The notes below the pieces were generated by a model that was not told the DNA's origin, searched no databases, and saw nothing but the letters and a program-made list of their open reading frames with translations. Made by a program: the position numbers and the translations under genes. A DNA stretch of 64,000 bases from CAYJBH01 sp964369965 (lineage in GTDB: Bacteria > Bacillota > Clostridia > Oscillospirales > Ruminococcaceae): NCBI GenBank assembly GCA_964369965.1, contig CAYJGF010000008.1, positions 37,735 through 101,734 of the forward strand. Direction: 5' to 3'. Of this stretch, positions 15,537-24,776 are shown piece after piece. How positions within the stretch are numbered: position 1 is the stretch's first letter; every line of letters starts with the position of its first letter.

Positions 15537-16127
15537 CTACCTCGACACCCCTTTCGCCAGAACAAATCCGTCCACCTCGACACCGACCCCTCGATATCCC
15601 TCGTCCAGACGGCGGCTTAGCTCTTTACTCTCGGTTATTCCGTGGAGTATGCTCTCGGCTATGCCATAGAGCGCCCCCTCTTTTGTCGCCTTGCCGGCAC
15701 CGCGTTGCAACAAAAGATACGGTTTATTTGCGATGCCCCCTCGCAGGGCGACAAGCTCATACCCCTCACCGATAAACGGTGCGATGTCGGCAAGGTGTCG
15801 ATAGTGCAACACGGTATAACGCTCGCCGTGAACCGAGCAAATAATTTTGAGCAGACACTCATCGTACAGCGCCCGAATATAGCGCACCGACGAGCTATCT
15901 ACAATATCACAAAACAGGCTGTCGGTGCAAAAACCGGTGCCTGTGGCGCAAAATGCCGCCGCCCCGAGCGTCCCGTTTAAAAACGCCCCCTCGACTCTGC
16001 CGTCGGTCAAAAAATGCAGGACATCGCCCTCACTCATGCCGCCACAGTTGTTTTTTGTGCGTTCAACAAGCTCTAAAAGCTCCTTTTTGTCCGCCACTAT
16101 CAATCTTCGCATGGATATAAGTTTCAC
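15537..16127 (-). CDS. Hypothetical protein (196 aa)
   Basis: Not recognised with confidence. Soluble, no signal peptide or membrane helix. The C-terminal half (GYELVALRGG followed by a beta strand) is loosely reminiscent of GNAT acetyltransferases, but no acetyl-CoA motif (R/QxxGxG/A) is present. The stop codon TAG lies inside a GTAGGGACA repeat, so the C terminus may have been reset by repeat insertion. Start is either the GTG at 16127 or the ATG at 16112; both have only weak ribosome binding sites. Confidence 0.6.
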   Translation of the reverse strand: MKLISMRRLIVADKKELLELVERTKNNCGGMSEGDVLHFLTDGRVEGAFLNGTLGAAAFCATGTGFCTDSLFCDIVDSSSVRYIRALYDECLLKIICSVHGERYTVLHYRHLADIAPFIGEGYELVALRGGIANKPYLLLQRGAGKATKEGALYGIAESILHGITESKELSRRLDEGYRGVGVEVDGFVLAKGVSR

Positions 16128-16290
16128 CTAAATAACCGCCCTTTCTTTTTATACTCATACAAATATATGCAGTGAGCGGTTAATTTATTCATAAATTTTA
16201 TCATATATTATATTTTTTGTCTATGCAAATAAATAAAAAGATGGTAAAATGAATATATATACCTAAAAACAGGACGAAAGTTATACTATT

Positions 16291-17739
16291 ATGAAATTTA
16301 ACCATAAATATACAAAAAGTATAAAAAATATGACGCTACTCTGTGTCGTAATGTTGTTTTTCGGCTGTGTCGACGGCGCTATGCCGGACGATACGAGACC
16401 GATATCCGCGCCGACCGAGGAGCAATCACCCCCCTCCGACCTTCTCAACATCGCGGTGAGTGCCGAGGTGCTGGACGACGTGACCCCCCTGCTCAACCTC
16501 TACTCCGCACTGGAGGGGGTGGAGCTGTCCATAACCGAGATTGAATACGGCAGTGACACCGACGGCTTTGTCTCGGCACTGACATCAGGTGGGAGCGGAC
16601 TTGTAATCAGCGATAACATACACAACGTCAACGCCCTCGCCGATCGCGGTGGCATTATGCAGGTGCGGGAGCTGGACTCGGCGTTGCTCGCCTCCCTTGC
16701 CGTCCATGTGCCGGACTATCTTGAAAGTGGCAACGATGTTGCATTTCTGCCGGTCGGTATCGACGGTTACGGCTACCTCTGCAATGCAAGTTTGCTTGCC
16801 GAACTGCTCGGGGTGGAGGATATCGCAAAGCTTGCGGACGATATAAGGCGCGCCTCGGCGGTGCAGTGGCAGGAGGCGACACTGCTTTTAGACGAGCTTA
16901 TCACCGACGACATTGCAAGAGGTGAAATCCTGCGCCTTTCCACCGGTGAATACACCATGCCGGACGAAATGCCGGAGGGTATCGAAAATCTTGTTGCTCC
17001 CTATGCACTGGACCTTGCGGACTCCTCCGTCCTGCTCTCCCCCCTTTCCATCATATTAAACGCCACCCCCTCGACCGAGGAGGACGCACCCGGCATTTTC
17101 GAGGATTATCCCGAGTTTATTCACGACGAATTAAACAGGAGTGCCACCCCCGACGGCAGGTTGCAACGCACCGAAAACCCTGCCGAGGACTACGCCGATT
17201 TGACCTATGCCACCGCCGCCGCGCTCTATGAACAGGACAAGGTGCTGTTTTTTCGCTCCTCACTGTCCGAGGCATTCACCCACCTCTCGCAGGAGGCACT
17301 TTCCGAGACGGTGGTGTTCCCACTGCGCCCGTTTGTGTCAAGCGATGATACCGAGGCATACACCCTCAACGCCGCGATGACGGTGACCACCCCCTTTGTT
17401 TTTGCCCTGCCGGAAAATGCACAGAGCGAACAAAATGAGGCGGCAATGGATTTTCTTGTCTGGTTTTATTATTCCGAAACGGGTCGAGCCTACATCACCG
17501 ACACGCTCGGGCTGTTGGAGTTTAACCGACCGGTGGCGGAAAATCTGTTGACGGCTCAACTCTATGAATATATAGAAAACAACAACGTTGCCGCCGACAT
17601 GTTGCTCTACACCGACCCGAAAACACTGTTGACGGTGGAGCAGACGCTCTATAACGACTACCTCGCCTTTGAGGACTGGGACGATGATATCATGGACGAG
17701 CTCACCGCTACACTGAATGATACATTTATCCAACAATAA
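16291..17739 (+). CDS. Extracellular solute-binding lipoprotein
   Basis: 482-residue exported protein. A basic start and hydrophobic segment end at a lipobox-like FFGC with Cys26, so it should be lipid-anchored outside the membrane. The mature part looks like a family-1 ABC solute-binding protein: NIAVSAEVLDDVTPLLNLYS early, GIDGYGYLCNASLLAELLG in the middle, AALYEQDKVLFF and a C-terminal VWFYYSETGRAYI. No permease or ATPase follows; the next gene, 15 bp on, encodes a GT-C-like membrane protein. Its role may be sensing or envelope assembly instead of import. The ligand is unknown. Confidence 0.72.
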   Translation: MKFNHKYTKSIKNMTLLCVVMLFFGCVDGAMPDDTRPISAPTEEQSPPSDLLNIAVSAEVLDDVTPLLNLYSALEGVELSITEIEYGSDTDGFVSALTSGGSGLVISDNIHNVNALADRGGIMQVRELDSALLASLAVHVPDYLESGNDVAFLPVGIDGYGYLCNASLLAELLGVEDIAKLADDIRRASAVQWQEATLLLDELITDDIARGEILRLSTGEYTMPDEMPEGIENLVAPYALDLADSSVLLSPLSIILNATPSTEEDAPGIFEDYPEFIHDELNRSATPDGRLQRTENPAEDYADLTYATAAALYEQDKVLFFRSSLSEAFTHLSQEALSETVVFPLRPFVSSDDTEAYTLNAAMTVTTPFVFALPENAQSEQNEAAMDFLVWFYYSETGRAYITDTLGLLEFNRPVAENLLTAQLYEYIENNNVAADMLLYTDPKTLLTVEQTLYNDYLAFEDWDDDIMDELTATLNDTFIQQ

Positions 17740-17754
17740 CTGCGGAGATTTTTG

Positions 17755-19809
17755 ATGTCCCAAATTCTTTTTGAACAATTTAATAAGACAAAACTTGCCC
17801 TTTGCGCCGTTTTTATGATCGTCTACGCGATCGGCATTGAGCTTTCGGGTGGCAGTGTTTTTGAACTGTCGGTGTTCTGGTTCGCGTCGGTAGCTTTGTT
17901 GTTACTGCCCGGCTATGCCGTATACCGTCTACTCAACATACAAAAATATCTGGACGACTTTACCCTGCCGCTTTGTTTCACTCTCGGGGGCGGTGTGTTG
18001 GTCGCACTCTACTGCGTTGCCATCCGTCTGTCACTGTTCCCCCTCATGTGGGTGGCGGTGCTATCGCTGTTCGCCGTGGGGCTTTATTTCCTATTTAAAA
18101 ATAAAAACGACCTGCGCGAAAAGGTCAAAAAGTCTGACGGCACGGCGGTGTTACTGCTTTTTATTGCCACAGCGCTGATATTTGTCTATGCCTTTGCCGG
18201 CGTCGCTAAATACGCGCGCCCCACCGCCGTCGGCGATATCCTGCTCAATCAGGACTTTTTGTGGAACGTCGGCAATGCCGAGAGTTTTAAGCTCGGCTTC
18301 CCCCCCGAGGACATACGGTTTTATGACGTGCGGTTGCAGTACCACTATTTCACCGAGCTTTTGCTCAGCGCATTCTCTGCCATGACCGGCATAAGCAGTT
18401 ATAACCTCATCGCCTTTTATTCCCAGTCACTCTTTTTGCCGATACTGATAGTCACCCTCTATCTGTGTGCTAAAAAACTCTACGGTGGCGACCGTTTGCG
18501 CGCGGCGCTTTTCCCCCTGTCGATGTTTTTGCTGTCCTGCGCCAGCCTTTGGGCAATACTGCCCGGCGGTCTTAGCCTTTTTTCCAACAGCATGATACGG
18601 GCGAGTGTCACCAACATCAACAGCATGTCCAACGCCTTTGTATTCACCGCCGTTTTTTTGACGGTGCTCTTTCGTCTTTATCAGCTCAACTACCGCGCCA
18701 ACCTCGGCGTTTATCTCGCGCTGTTCGGCAGTTTTGCCCTTCTCACCTTTACTAAATCGCCCATCGCGGCTATAGTCGCACTCGGCATTGTCGCGGCGAC
18801 GATAGCCACCCTGATACAGCGCAAAATTTCACCGCCGCAAATCCTTGTGTCGCTCGCGGTGGGCGTCGGCTTTTTTGTGGTGTACAACCTCAACTTTTCC
18901 TCCGGCACGAACATCTCGACCGGCTTTCACTATGCCCTGACCTTAGAGCTCGGCGCACTTAACCCGATTTTAAATCTGATCGACCACAATTCAATCCTGC
19001 ATAGGATATTGGCGGTCCTGCTGATGGTTTTGCAGAGCGTCCTTATATCCCCCTTTGCGGTGCCTATATTCTTCCTTTCAGCGGTTAAAGCCGTTAAAAA
19101 ATTTCGCTCGCTCACCACCCCCGACCTTTTTCTTTATGCCGTGGGTTTTGGCGGTCTGGTGGCGTTCTTTTTCTTCTATCACGAGTCACTCAGTCAGGTG
19201 TATTTCCTCTATGTCGCACTTTTTTGTATTAACCTTGTGGCTGTTAGAGAATTTACTTTCACAAAACTCTCTCGGCGTAACTTTTTTAACTACGCAATGC
19301 TCGCCGTCAGCCTGATAACCACCGTGTTTTTGTATGTCAACATGACCGGCTCGGGACTGCGACAGTATCTTTTCAACCTCGACATACTGCCAAAGCATGA
19401 CTATTGGCATGAATCCAGCTCTGCGGCGGACGAGCGCGCAGGGGAGTTTTTGCGCTCGGTAGCAATGCCGGACGACATGTTCGCCACCAACAGGATTTAC
19501 AGCAACGGCGGTCTGCTCTCCAACGTCTACACCGCCTTTTCCGGTATGCAGTGTTTTATGGAGGGCAACCGATACACCATCTCCAACATGGGGCTGTCGG
19601 AGCAGGTGGCAAACGAGCGCTCGGCACTCAACGCGACACTTTTTTATGACGAGAGTTCGCATGACGAAATCCTCGCTGTCTGCACCGAGCACGGTATAGA
19701 CTACCTCGTCTACTACGACCTACAGCACGGCAATAAGGCGAACATGCAAGGGTTTGAACAGGTGTTCTCGGACGAAAATGTCTCGATTTATAAGACCGGT
19801 GTGTCATGA
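17755..19809 (+). CDS. Polytopic membrane protein, GT-C glycosyltransferase-like
   Basis: 684 residues with a dozen or more hydrophobic segments and a soluble C-terminal tail of about 130 residues (from FNLDILPKHDYWHE). The conserved-looking loop NQDFLWNVGNAESFKLGFPP followed by VRLQYHYFTELL is typical of large bacterial membrane proteins assigned to the GT-C fold; a separate N-terminal bundle precedes it. Transfer of a sugar to an exported glycan is plausible but not shown. I start at the ATG behind GGAG; a TTG directly before it is less likely. The stop overlaps the next start (ATGA). Confidence 0.68.
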   Translation: MSQILFEQFNKTKLALCAVFMIVYAIGIELSGGSVFELSVFWFASVALLLLPGYAVYRLLNIQKYLDDFTLPLCFTLGGGVLVALYCVAIRLSLFPLMWVAVLSLFAVGLYFLFKNKNDLREKVKKSDGTAVLLLFIATALIFVYAFAGVAKYARPTAVGDILLNQDFLWNVGNAESFKLGFPPEDIRFYDVRLQYHYFTELLLSAFSAMTGISSYNLIAFYSQSLFLPILIVTLYLCAKKLYGGDRLRAALFPLSMFLLSCASLWAILPGGLSLFSNSMIRASVTNINSMSNAFVFTAVFLTVLFRLYQLNYRANLGVYLALFGSFALLTFTKSPIAAIVALGIVAATIATLIQRKISPPQILVSLAVGVGFFVVYNLNFSSGTNISTGFHYALTLELGALNPILNLIDHNSILHRILAVLLMVLQSVLISPFAVPIFFLSAVKAVKKFRSLTTPDLFLYAVGFGGLVAFFFFYHESLSQVYFLYVALFCINLVAVREFTFTKLSRRNFFNYAMLAVSLITTVFLYVNMTGSGLRQYLFNLDILPKHDYWHESSSAADERAGEFLRSVAMPDDMFATNRIYSNGGLLSNVYTAFSGMQCFMEGNRYTISNMGLSEQVANERSALNATLFYDESSHDEILAVCTEHGIDYLVYYDLQHGNKANMQGFEQVFSDENVSIYKTGVS

Positions 19810-21152
19810 GTCGACTACCTATGCCGGATGAGGTGAGGTTTATTTTAAACCGTCTTTATGCCAATGGCTACGACGGTTATATGGTCGGCGGATGCGTTAG
19901 GGATTTGTTGATGTCCAAAAAGCCGAGCGACTATGACCTTTGCACCGACGCACCGCCAAACGAGGTCAAGCGAATTTTCTCCGGCTTTCCTGTGATAGAG
20001 ACGGGATTAAGGCACGGCACGCTCACCCTTTTGATGACGCACGGTAAATACGAGATCACCACCTTTCGCACCGAGGGGGGCTATAGCGACAACCGCCGCC
20101 CCGACGATGTGCATTTTGTCACCGATATAAGGGAGGATTTGAGGCGACGGGACTTCACCGTTAACGCTATGGCGTACAGCGAAAGGGACGGTCTTATCGA
20201 CCCTTTCGGCGGTATAGAGGACATAAAAAACCGCCTTATCCGCGCGGTGGGGGAGCCGAGCGAGCGTTTTCGTGAGGACGGGCTAAGAATAATGCGCGCT
20301 TTGCGATTTGCCTCGACACTGAATTTTGAGATTGAGAAGAATACGTCAAACTCACTTATTATAAATGCTCACCTGCTACAAAACATATCGCCCGAGCGGC
20401 TGAACGGTGAGCTTTCTCGTTTGATTTTGGGGGACGGCGCGGTCAAGATCCTGCTCAAATATCGGGAGGTCATAGCGCAGTTTATGCCGGAGCTTGTGCA
20501 CATGTTCGATTTTTGTCAACACAATCGGTATCATATATATGACGTTTATGAGCACAGCGTGCGAGCGCTTGGTTATGCGCCGCGCGACGAGGTGGTGCGC
20601 CTTGCAATGCTACTGCACGACATCGGCAAACCGAGCTGTTTTGAAAAAGATGAACAGGGTGTCGGGCATTTTTACGGGCATGAGAAGGGCAGTGCGGCGA
20701 TTGCCGATATAATACTGCGCCGTCTGCGCTACAAAAATGCGACCATAGAAAATGTCTGTGAACTGATACTCCACCATCAATCACCGCCAACTGTCGGTAA
20801 AAAATCGGTAAAAAGGTCGTTGTTGAAACTCGGGGAGGAGCAGTTTTATCGCCTTTTAGAGGTGAAAGCCGCCGACGTGAGCGCACAGAGTGAGTTTTGT
20901 ATCGCGGAACGGTTAGCCATGATTGAGGATCTGCGCGCCGTCGCCACACAGATTATAAAGAGCGAGAGTTGCCCGACCCTCGCCGAGCTTGCAATCAACG
21001 GCGATGATCTGATATCGCTCGGATATGCCGAGGGGCGAGAGATAGGCAGTATTCTATCCGCCCTGCACGAGCAGGTGATAAACGAGAACCTGCCCAACGA
21101 GAGGGGGGCACTGTTGATTTTTCTGTCGAAATATGGTAGTATAGACCAATGA
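19806..21152 (+). CDS. cca: CCA tRNA nucleotidyltransferase with HD domain
   Basis: Class II nucleotidyltransferase that adds or repairs the 3' CCA of tRNAs. The N-terminal head shows GGCVRDLLMSKKPSDYDLCT with the catalytic aspartates, then RRDFTVNAMAY, DPFGG and RFREDGLRIMRALRFAS. A C-terminal HD domain (MLLHDIGKP, HEKGSAAIADIILRRLRY) brings the length to 448 residues, as in many Clostridia. It overlaps both neighbours by 4 bp (ATGA), so it is part of the lipoprotein/GT-C operon by structure, not by function. Confidence 0.95.
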   Translation: MSRLPMPDEVRFILNRLYANGYDGYMVGGCVRDLLMSKKPSDYDLCTDAPPNEVKRIFSGFPVIETGLRHGTLTLLMTHGKYEITTFRTEGGYSDNRRPDDVHFVTDIREDLRRRDFTVNAMAYSERDGLIDPFGGIEDIKNRLIRAVGEPSERFREDGLRIMRALRFASTLNFEIEKNTSNSLIINAHLLQNISPERLNGELSRLILGDGAVKILLKYREVIAQFMPELVHMFDFCQHNRYHIYDVYEHSVRALGYAPRDEVVRLAMLLHDIGKPSCFEKDEQGVGHFYGHEKGSAAIADIILRRLRYKNATIENVCELILHHQSPPTVGKKSVKRSLLKLGEEQFYRLLEVKAADVSAQSEFCIAERLAMIEDLRAVATQIIKSESCPTLAELAINGDDLISLGYAEGREIGSILSALHEQVINENLPNERGALLIFLSKYGSIDQ

Positions 21153-21889
21153 CAAGTTTTAAAAAGCCACTAAAAATAATCACGATTATATTGAGCATCA
21201 TCTCCCTTTTGTTCGGTTTACTACCCATGCTTTTCGGCAATAGCCATGTCGGGTATGTCGCACTGGTCATCTATGGGGTGTTGCTGTTTGCCCTCTATAA
21301 AATCAAATGGCAGGGGTTGCCGTTTAAAATACTCGGTGTTGTTGTCGGCGCGATAACTCTTGTCGGTGTCATCTTTATGTCACTCATGCTACATGCGGCG
21401 CACCTTAATCGTTACACCGACGACCGGCCGGCAACCGTGGTGGTGATGGGGTGCATGGTTCGAGATGGCAGACCGTCGCTGATGCTCACCGCGAGGTTGG
21501 AGGCGGCATACGAGGTGCTTTCGCAAAACCCCGACTACTCTTGCGTCGTGTCGGGCGGTCTGACCTACGGCGAGCCGCTGTCGGAGGGGGCAGTCATGAA
21601 AAACTACCTCATCACACTCGGCATAGAGCCGTCCAGAATTTTTGTGGAGGAGAGCTCCACCGCCACCCGTGAAAATATCGAGTTTTCCACCGTTATTATT
21701 GAGGAGAACAACCTGCCGACAAACCTAATTATCGCCACCGACGGCTACCATCAATTTCGCTCTCAGCTCTATGCCGAGCGGTACGGATATGACGCCTACT
21801 CCGCAAACAGTCTTTCCGCCACCGGTCTTGTGCCCGGGTTTTATATCCGTGAGATGTTGGGTGTTTTGCACATGATTTTTCTCGAATAG
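21149..21889 (+). CDS. YdcF/DUF218 family membrane protein
   Basis: 246 residues: three N-terminal membrane helices (about 8-90), then a DUF218 domain. Motifs: VVVMGCMVRDGRPS, RLEAAYEVL, VVSGGLTYGEPLSEG, AVMKNYLITLGI, EESSTATRENIEFS and IATDGYHQFRS. Family members include SanA/YdcF-like proteins linked to envelope integrity; no enzymatic activity is established. Start overlaps the cca stop (ATGA). It is the last gene of the plus-strand operon; a new promoter starts 15 bp later. Confidence 0.85.
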   Translation: MTSFKKPLKIITIILSIISLLFGLLPMLFGNSHVGYVALVIYGVLLFALYKIKWQGLPFKILGVVVGAITLVGVIFMSLMLHAAHLNRYTDDRPATVVVMGCMVRDGRPSLMLTARLEAAYEVLSQNPDYSCVVSGGLTYGEPLSEGAVMKNYLITLGIEPSRIFVEESSTATRENIEFSTVIIEENNLPTNLIIATDGYHQFRSQLYAERYGYDAYSANSLSATGLVPGFYIREMLGVLHMIFLE

Positions 21890-21903
21890 TTTTATAAAAG
21901 ATA

Positions 21904-21932
21904 TTGACAAACACCGTTTTGTGCGCTATAAT
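21904..21932 (+). promoter_or_regulatory. SigA promoter of the ylxM-ffh-trmD operon
   Basis: Consensus TTGACA (21904-21909), 17-bp spacer, TATAAT (21927-21932), 44 bp before the ylxM start. One of the strongest promoter matches in the window. Confidence 0.9.
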
Positions 21933-21976
21933 GTAAAAGTAAACGCCTTTACAGTTGTCGCAAACGGAGGATATTT

Positions 21977-22342
21977 GTGGGAAAGAACCTAAACCTGTCG
22001 GTTTTGCTGGATTTTTACGGCGATATGTTGACCGACAAACAGCGTGATGTAATGCAACAGTACTACAACGACGACCTTTCCCTCGCCGAGATAGCCGCAA
22101 ATTTCGGCATTACCCGACAGGGCGTGCGCGACTCCATAAAACGCGGTGAACACTATCTGCTCGAACTGGAGAGCAAGGTCGGTTTCGCCGATAAATACGC
22201 GCTTATACTTCGCAACGCCGAGGAGATATCTCGCCTTGCAAAGGACATAGGATTTTATAACGACAAGAGTTATTCCTCATCACCCGAAATCTATCGTAAC
22301 TCGCAGGAGATAATACGGCTTTCGGCACAGATCAGCGAATAG
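21977..22342 (+). CDS. ylxM: YlxM/p13-like DNA-binding protein
   Basis: 121-residue sigma-factor-like helix-turn-helix protein that accompanies ffh in most Bacillota. Motifs: LTDKQRDVMQQYYNDDLSLA and EIAANFGITRQGVRDSIKRG form the helix-turn-helix. GTG start behind ACGGAGG. The proposed role is to modulate expression of SRP components; in some species it interacts with SRP. It is the first gene behind the strong promoter at 21904. Confidence 0.92.
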   Translation: MGKNLNLSVLLDFYGDMLTDKQRDVMQQYYNDDLSLAEIAANFGITRQGVRDSIKRGEHYLLELESKVGFADKYALILRNAEEISRLAKDIGFYNDKSYSSSPEIYRNSQEIIRLSAQISE

Positions 22343-22368
22343 TACATAAATGAAAGGAAATATCACAG

Positions 22369-23697
22369 TTGGCATTTGAGGGACTTACCGAGCGCCTTGC
22401 CGAGACGTTTAAAAAACTTCGCGGTCGCGGCAAACTGTCGGAAAATGATATAAAACTCGCCATGCGTGAGGTGCGCCTTGCACTGCTGGACGCCGACGTC
22501 AGCCTGCCGGTCGCCAAAAACTTTATAAACGACGTGACCGAGCGCGCTATCGGTGCCGAGGTTATGTCCAGTCTCACACCGGCGCAACAGGTTATAAAGA
22601 TAGTCGGTGACGAGCTGACCGCGCTGATGGGCAGTGAAGTCTCCCGCGTGCACATCAACTCCAAACCGCCCACCGTGCTGATGCTCTGCGGTCTACAGGG
22701 TACCGGTAAGACCACCCACGCCGCAAAACTTGCAAAACATTTCATCAAACAGGGGCACCGCCCGTTGCTGGTCGCCTGTGACATATATCGCCCTGCCGCG
22801 ATAGATCAACTCAAGGTGGTCGGTGAGGCGGCAGGTGCCACCGTCTTTGAAATGGGGCAGACAAATCCGGTGGAGGTCGCCAAGGCAGGCTATCGCCACA
22901 GCCGCGATTACGGTCACGATATAGTCATCCTCGACACCGCCGGTCGATTGCAGATCGATGGGGAGCTAATGCAGGAGCTTGCCGATATAAAAGAGGCGGT
23001 CAAGGTGGACGAGACACTATTGGTGGTGGACGCGATGCTCGGTCAACAGTCCGTCTCGGTCGCAAAGGAGTTTTTGGACAAGATCGGTCTCGACGGCGTC
23101 ATCCTTGCAAAGCTGGACGGCGACGCGCGCGGCGGTGCGGCACTCTCGGTCAAGGCAACGACCGGCAAGCCGATAAAATTTGTTGGCACCGGCGAAAAGA
23201 TAGACGCGCTGGAGCCGTTTTTCCCCGACAGAATGAGCAGCCGTATTCTCGGCATGGGCGACATAATGTCCCTTATAGAAAAAGCGCAGGAGCTGGAGGA
23301 GCAAAAACAGATCTCCGCCGAAAACCTCGCCAAGGGCAGGTTTGACCTCAACGACATGTTGGAGCAGTTGCAGGGGCTTAAAAAGATGGGCGGTATCGGC
23401 GCCATCATGTCCATGATACCGGGCATGGGCGCAAAGGGGATCAATCCCGACGATGTGGACGAAAAACAGATAGTCTACATCGAGGCGATAATAAAATCCA
23501 TGACCAAGGCGGAGCGTGCGAAACCCTCCATAATAGACCCCAAACGCAAACGTCGCATAGCCGCCGGAAGTGGCACCGACGTGCCGCAGGTCAACCGACT
23601 GTTAAAGCAGTTTTTCGAGATGGAAAAGATGATGAAACGCTTTTCCAAAAACCCGAGAGCCATGAAAAATATGGCGCGTCAACTCGGTTTAAATTGA
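22369..23697 (+). CDS. ffh: Signal recognition particle protein Ffh
   Basis: GTPase that binds 4.5S/SRP RNA and signal sequences of nascent membrane proteins. An N domain (1-90) precedes the G domain with GLQGTGKTTHAAKLA, DTAGRLQIDG and AKLDGDARGG, then a methionine-rich M domain (MGGIGAIMSMIPGMGAKG). 442 residues is normal. The start is a TTG with GAAAGGAAA upstream; no ATG fits. It follows ylxM by 26 bp and precedes rpsP, the usual order. Confidence 0.97.
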   Translation: MAFEGLTERLAETFKKLRGRGKLSENDIKLAMREVRLALLDADVSLPVAKNFINDVTERAIGAEVMSSLTPAQQVIKIVGDELTALMGSEVSRVHINSKPPTVLMLCGLQGTGKTTHAAKLAKHFIKQGHRPLLVACDIYRPAAIDQLKVVGEAAGATVFEMGQTNPVEVAKAGYRHSRDYGHDIVILDTAGRLQIDGELMQELADIKEAVKVDETLLVVDAMLGQQSVSVAKEFLDKIGLDGVILAKLDGDARGGAALSVKATTGKPIKFVGTGEKIDALEPFFPDRMSSRILGMGDIMSLIEKAQELEEQKQISAENLAKGRFDLNDMLEQLQGLKKMGGIGAIMSMIPGMGAKGINPDDVDEKQIVYIEAIIKSMTKAERAKPSIIDPKRKRRIAAGSGTDVPQVNRLLKQFFEMEKMMKRFSKNPRAMKNMARQLGLN

Positions 23698-23754
23698 TGT
23701 TTATTGCGCACAGGGCGCAGTACATAAGGATATTTTGAAAGGAACAAAAATCTA

Positions 23755-24000
23755 ATGGCAGTAAAAATTCGTCTGCGCCGTATGGGTGCAAAAAAATCCC
23801 CGTTTTATCGTGTAGTTGTTGCCGACTCTCGCTTTCCGCGTGACGGTCGCTTTATCGAGGAGATAGGTTATTATGACCCGACCAAGGAGCCGGCAGAGGT
23901 CAAAATCGATGCCGACAAGGTGAAGAGCTGGCTTGCAAACGGCGCCCAACCGACCGATACCGTGCGTGCTTTAATCAAGCGTCACAACATCTTAGATTAA
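23755..24000 (+). CDS. rpsP: Ribosomal protein bS16
   Basis: Small-subunit protein of 81 residues with the bS16 N terminus (VKIRLRRMGAKKSPFYRVVV) and EEIGYYDP. ATG start behind GAAAGGAAC. Sits in the conserved ffh-rpsP-khpA-rimM-trmD cluster. Confidence 0.98.
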   Translation: MAVKIRLRRMGAKKSPFYRVVVADSRFPRDGRFIEEIGYYDPTKEPAEVKIDADKVKSWLANGAQPTDTVRALIKRHNILD

Positions 24001-24034
24001 GGCGTTTTACGCATAGAAAGGATTGGTTGAATAT

Positions 24035-24265
24035 TTGAAAGAGCTATTAATTATTATCGCTCAAGGTCTTGTCGAGGATAAAAGCGCCGTCACCGTAACG
24101 GAGCGACGCGACGAGGACGGCACGGTGGTGTTTGGTCTGTCGGTCGCGCCGGACGATATGGGTCGCGTTATCGGCAAGCAGGGGCGTATAGCCAAGGCTA
24201 TCAGGACGGTTATGCGTGCCTCGGCGGTGCGTAGCGGTGAAAAGGTGATGGTCGAGATTGACTGA
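24035..24265 (+). CDS. khpA: KH-domain RNA-binding protein KhpA
   Basis: Small single-KH RNA-binding protein of 76 residues (YlqC family), usually partnered with KhpB. The KH signature GRVIGKQGRIAKAIRTVMRA contains the GxxG loop. No ATG is available. I choose the TTG giving MKELLIIIAQGLV, which matches family N termini, with GAAAGGA 12 nt upstream; a TTG at 24023 sits right against the ribosome binding site and is less likely. It overlaps rimM by 8 bp. Confidence 0.92.
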   Translation: MKELLIIIAQGLVEDKSAVTVTERRDEDGTVVFGLSVAPDDMGRVIGKQGRIAKAIRTVMRASAVRSGEKVMVEID

Positions 24266-24776
24266 GCGTATCCACATAGGCGACCTTGTCTCCCCCCACG
24301 GCATACGGGGGGAGGTCAAGCTCTATGTCGTCGCCGATTCGCCGGACTTTGCATTGCAGTTTGAGCGCTTTTTTATCGACGAAAAACAGTACAGCGTCGA
24401 GGGGGCAAGGGTGCACAAAAACACCGTCATCCTGCGACTTTCGGGGATTGACAGCCGCGATAAGGCGCAGGGGCTGATCGGCAAATCGCTCTATTTTGAG
24501 CGTGGCGATGCCGAGCTTGATGATGGGCAGTATTTTATCGCCGACATAATTGACTTTATCGTCACCGACCATGAGACCGGTCGGTGTTATGGTCGTATCA
24601 AAAGGGTGGAAAATCACGGTGCGACCGACATCTATTATATTGAAAACGACAGGGGGGAGAACTTTTTGTTCCCCGCAGCACCTGCTTTTATAAAAGAAAA
24701 AGATTTCGAGGGCGGTGAGATAAAAATCGCCCCGATAAAGGGCATGTTTGACGATGAGGGGGTCGAGGTGCGATGA
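24258..24776 (+). CDS. rimM: 16S rRNA processing protein RimM
   Basis: Ribosome maturation factor for the 30S head that binds uS19. N-terminal RimM domain: IHIGDLVSPHGIRGEVKLY; C-terminal PRC-barrel domain: DIIDFIVTDHETGRCYGRI and FLFPAAPAFIK. 172 residues, full length. TTG start inside the end of khpA; the stop overlaps trmD (ATGA). Translational coupling is likely through this run of overlapping genes. Confidence 0.95.
   Translation: MTERIHIGDLVSPHGIRGEVKLYVVADSPDFALQFERFFIDEKQYSVEGARVHKNTVILRLSGIDSRDKAQGLIGKSLYFERGDAELDDGQYFIADIIDFIVTDHETGRCYGRIKRVENHGATDIYYIENDRGENFLFPAAPAFIKEKDFEGGEIKIAPIKGMFDDEGVEVR

Noticed and set aside
14727..15620. Several ORFs of 100-200 codons across the repeat nest on both strands
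   Set aside because: They consist of translated GTAGGG-type palindromes, overlap each other on opposite strands and have no ribosome binding sites; long open frames are a by-product of these GC-rich repeats.
21890..21976. Possible riboswitch ahead of the ylxM operon
   Set aside because: The leader after the promoter is only about 40 nt and shows no stable hairpin.
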